Shown: positions 4,764 to 5,730 of the stretch, in pieces
Layout: each line of letters begins with the position of its first letter
Numbering within the stretch: position 1 is the stretch's first letter
Source of the DNA: Saprospiraceae bacterium
GTDB lineage: Bacteria > Bacteroidota > Bacteroidia > Chitinophagales > Saprospiraceae
Length of the DNA: 5,730 nt
Assembly (NCBI GenBank): GCA_020850025.1
Contig: JADZFI010000036.1
Span: 1-5,730, forward strand
Direction: 5' to 3'
The notes under the pieces: model-generated
Databases searched by the model: none
What the model was told of the DNA's origin: nothing
The model's input: the letters and a program-made list of their open reading frames with translations, nothing else
Program-made: the position numbers and the translations under genes

Positions 4764-5730
4764 ATGAAAAAACGCCCTTCAAACCCCTCAAACCCTTCAA
4801 ACCCTTCAAACCCCTCAAACCCCTCCAACCTCTCTAACCCTTCCCGTCTCCACCCGCGCAACCGCCATCGGGAGCGATATGATTTCCAACAACTGATCCA
4901 GGTTTGTCCGGAACTGGCGCCATTTGTTCAAAAGAACGTGCACGGCCAGGAAACCATTGCCTTTGCTGATCCTGCTGCCGTAAAGAGGTTGAACACCGCA
5001 CTTCTGAAACAATTTTACGGCCTGGAGTACTGGGACATTCCGGAAGGCTATCTGTGTCCGCCCATTCCCGGGCGGGCGGATTATATCCATTATATGGCCG
5101 ATGTTTTGGCCCAGTCCAACAAAGGGAAAGTACCTACGGGCCCCGGAATCAAAGCGCTCGACATCGGCGTGGGCGCCAATTGCATCTATCCAATTATTGG
5201 TCATCGGGAATATGGCTGGACGTTCATCGGATCGGATATTGACCCGGTGGCTATTGAGTCAGCCAATAATATAGTGCAAAGCAATCCTGTTTTGGCGGGG
5301 GCCATCGAGTGCCGACTGCAAGCTGATCCAGCTCAAATGTTCCGCGGCATACTTCAATCGGGTGAAATAGCCGACCTGGTAGTGTGCAACCCGCCTTTTC
5401 ATGCCACGCCCAAAGAAGCCGAATCGGAGTCATTGCGCAAGCAATCAAACCTGAAACAGCAGAAGGTGCGGCAATCCGTATTGAATTTCGGCGGGCAATC
5501 CCTGGAGCTTTCGTGCGATGGCGGTGAGGAAAAATTTATTCGGAGGATGGTAACGCAAAGCGAGGCATTCCGCGATCAGGTGCTTTGGTTCTCCAGTTTA
5601 GTGGCCAAACAAACCCATCTGAAAGCCATCTATGACGCACTCCGTCAGGTAAACGCCAATCAGGTTCAAACCATCCCGATGGGACAGGGAAACAAAAGCA
5701 GTCGTCTGGTGGCCTGGACTTTCCAGGACA
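4764..5730 (+). CDS. rlmF: 23S rRNA (adenine(1618)-N6)-methyltransferase, 3' end beyond the window
   Basis: RlmF (YbiN in E. coli) uses S-adenosylmethionine to methylate N6 of A1618 in 23S rRNA, in the cytoplasm. The 322 codons present read without interruption and match the E. coli protein, as I remember it, from end to end. The family opening LHPRNRHRERYDF starts at residue 29. Then come FADPAAVKRLNTALL, WDIPEGYLCPPIPGRADYIH, SAM motif I ALDIGVGANCIYPIIG (Asp133), the N6-methylase catalytic motif NPPFH (209-213), LNFGGQSLELSCDGGE, and the closing SSRLVAWTFQD. About 10-15 C-terminal residues should lie outside. The start ATG at 4764, preceded by AGG close by, is the only sensible one; a GTG at 4701 is in frame but falls on the -7 box. 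Oddly, residues 5-27 are repeated Pro-Ser-Asn encoded by a 9-bp tandem repeat, making the N-terminus about 20 residues longer than in E. coli. The core is intact, so it should be active. Confidence 0.93.
   Translation, partial: MKKRPSNPSNPSNPSNPSNPSNLSNPSRLHPRNRHRERYDFQQLIQVCPELAPFVQKNVHGQETIAFADPAAVKRLNTALLKQFYGLEYWDIPEGYLCPPIPGRADYIHYMADVLAQSNKGKVPTGPGIKALDIGVGANCIYPIIGHREYGWTFIGSDIDPVAIESANNIVQSNPVLAGAIECRLQADPAQMFRGILQSGEIADLVVCNPPFHATPKEAESESLRKQSNLKQQKVRQSVLNFGGQSLELSCDGGEEKFIRRMVTQSEAFRDQVLWFSSLVAKQTHLKAIYDALRQVNANQVQTIPMGQGNKSSRLVAWTFQD
4776..4844 (+). repeat. In-frame 9-bp tandem repeat encoding (Pro-Ser-Asn)n in rlmF
   Basis: Seven full units of CCYTCAAAC type plus a partial eighth begin right after the fourth codon of rlmF. 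The first five are nearly identical; the sixth, seventh and eighth are progressively degenerate (CCCTCCAAC, CTCTCTAAC, CCTTCC). Because the unit is a multiple of three, copy-number change would keep the frame. The - strand has six consecutive G-runs of 3-4 separated by TTTGA or TTTGAA, which satisfies the G-quadruplex pattern. Confidence 0.8.

Noticed and set aside
4776..4844. CRISPR-like array
   Set aside because: The repeats are 9-bp head-to-tail units without spacers, so this is a simple tandem repeat.
4469..4861. - strand frame with repeated Phe-Glu-Gly (FEGFEG) residues
   Set aside because: The repeats are the antisense reading of the 9-bp array in rlmF and the remainder lies in noncoding repeat DNA; no family resemblance.

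Overview
The window looks like a chromosomal segment of a Bacteroidota bacterium, probably of the Saprospiria/Chitinophagia side. Three things point there: an OmpA-family protein with the 'GGHTN' form of the C-terminal domain, two sites matching the Bacteroidota -7 promoter box TAnnTTTG (176-183 and 4694-4701) with almost no Shine-Dalgarno signal, and intergenic AAACCCCTC-type 9-bp repeats. The species call is an inference; no rRNA or other marker is present.

Layout. (1) 1-1214, + strand, AT-rich: the tail of a broken DinD-like gene (1-108), a short promoter region with a 9-bp tandem repeat, then a two-gene toxin-antitoxin operon. It comprises an excisionase-type HTH antitoxin (206-667) and a PIN-domain ribonuclease (651-1214), overlapping by 17 bp. 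(2) 1211-4047, - strand, GC-rich: a probable two-gene unit transcribed leftwards. An exported OmpA-like protein (2938-4047) is followed by an exported gamma-glutamyltransferase-family hydrolase (1211-2890). The last codon of the GGT gene overlaps the last codon of the toxin gene tail to tail, and base composition changes sharply there. (3) 4048-4763: about 700 bp without a convincing gene, full of repeats. It holds G-rich 9-mers, a 425-bp GC-rich segment bracketed by perfect 18-bp inverted repeats (4124-4141 and 4531-4548), several hairpins, and then the rlmF promoter region. (4) 4764-5730, + strand: rlmF, the 23S rRNA A1618 N6-methyltransferase, nearly complete and running off the window. Its N-terminus is extended by an in-frame tract of the same 9-bp repeat, encoding Pro-Ser-Asn repeats.

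Biology. The first part reads as an acquired patch: a decayed damage-response/defence-type gene plus a toxin-antitoxin pair set exactly against the end of a resident envelope gene. The second part is ordinary periplasmic and envelope metabolism. The most unusual signals are the inverted-repeat-bracketed noncoding element between ompA-like and rlmF, and the spread of the 9-bp repeat into the rlmF coding sequence. No CRISPR array, rRNA, tRNA or transposase gene is visible. I do not see a complete novel multi-gene system.
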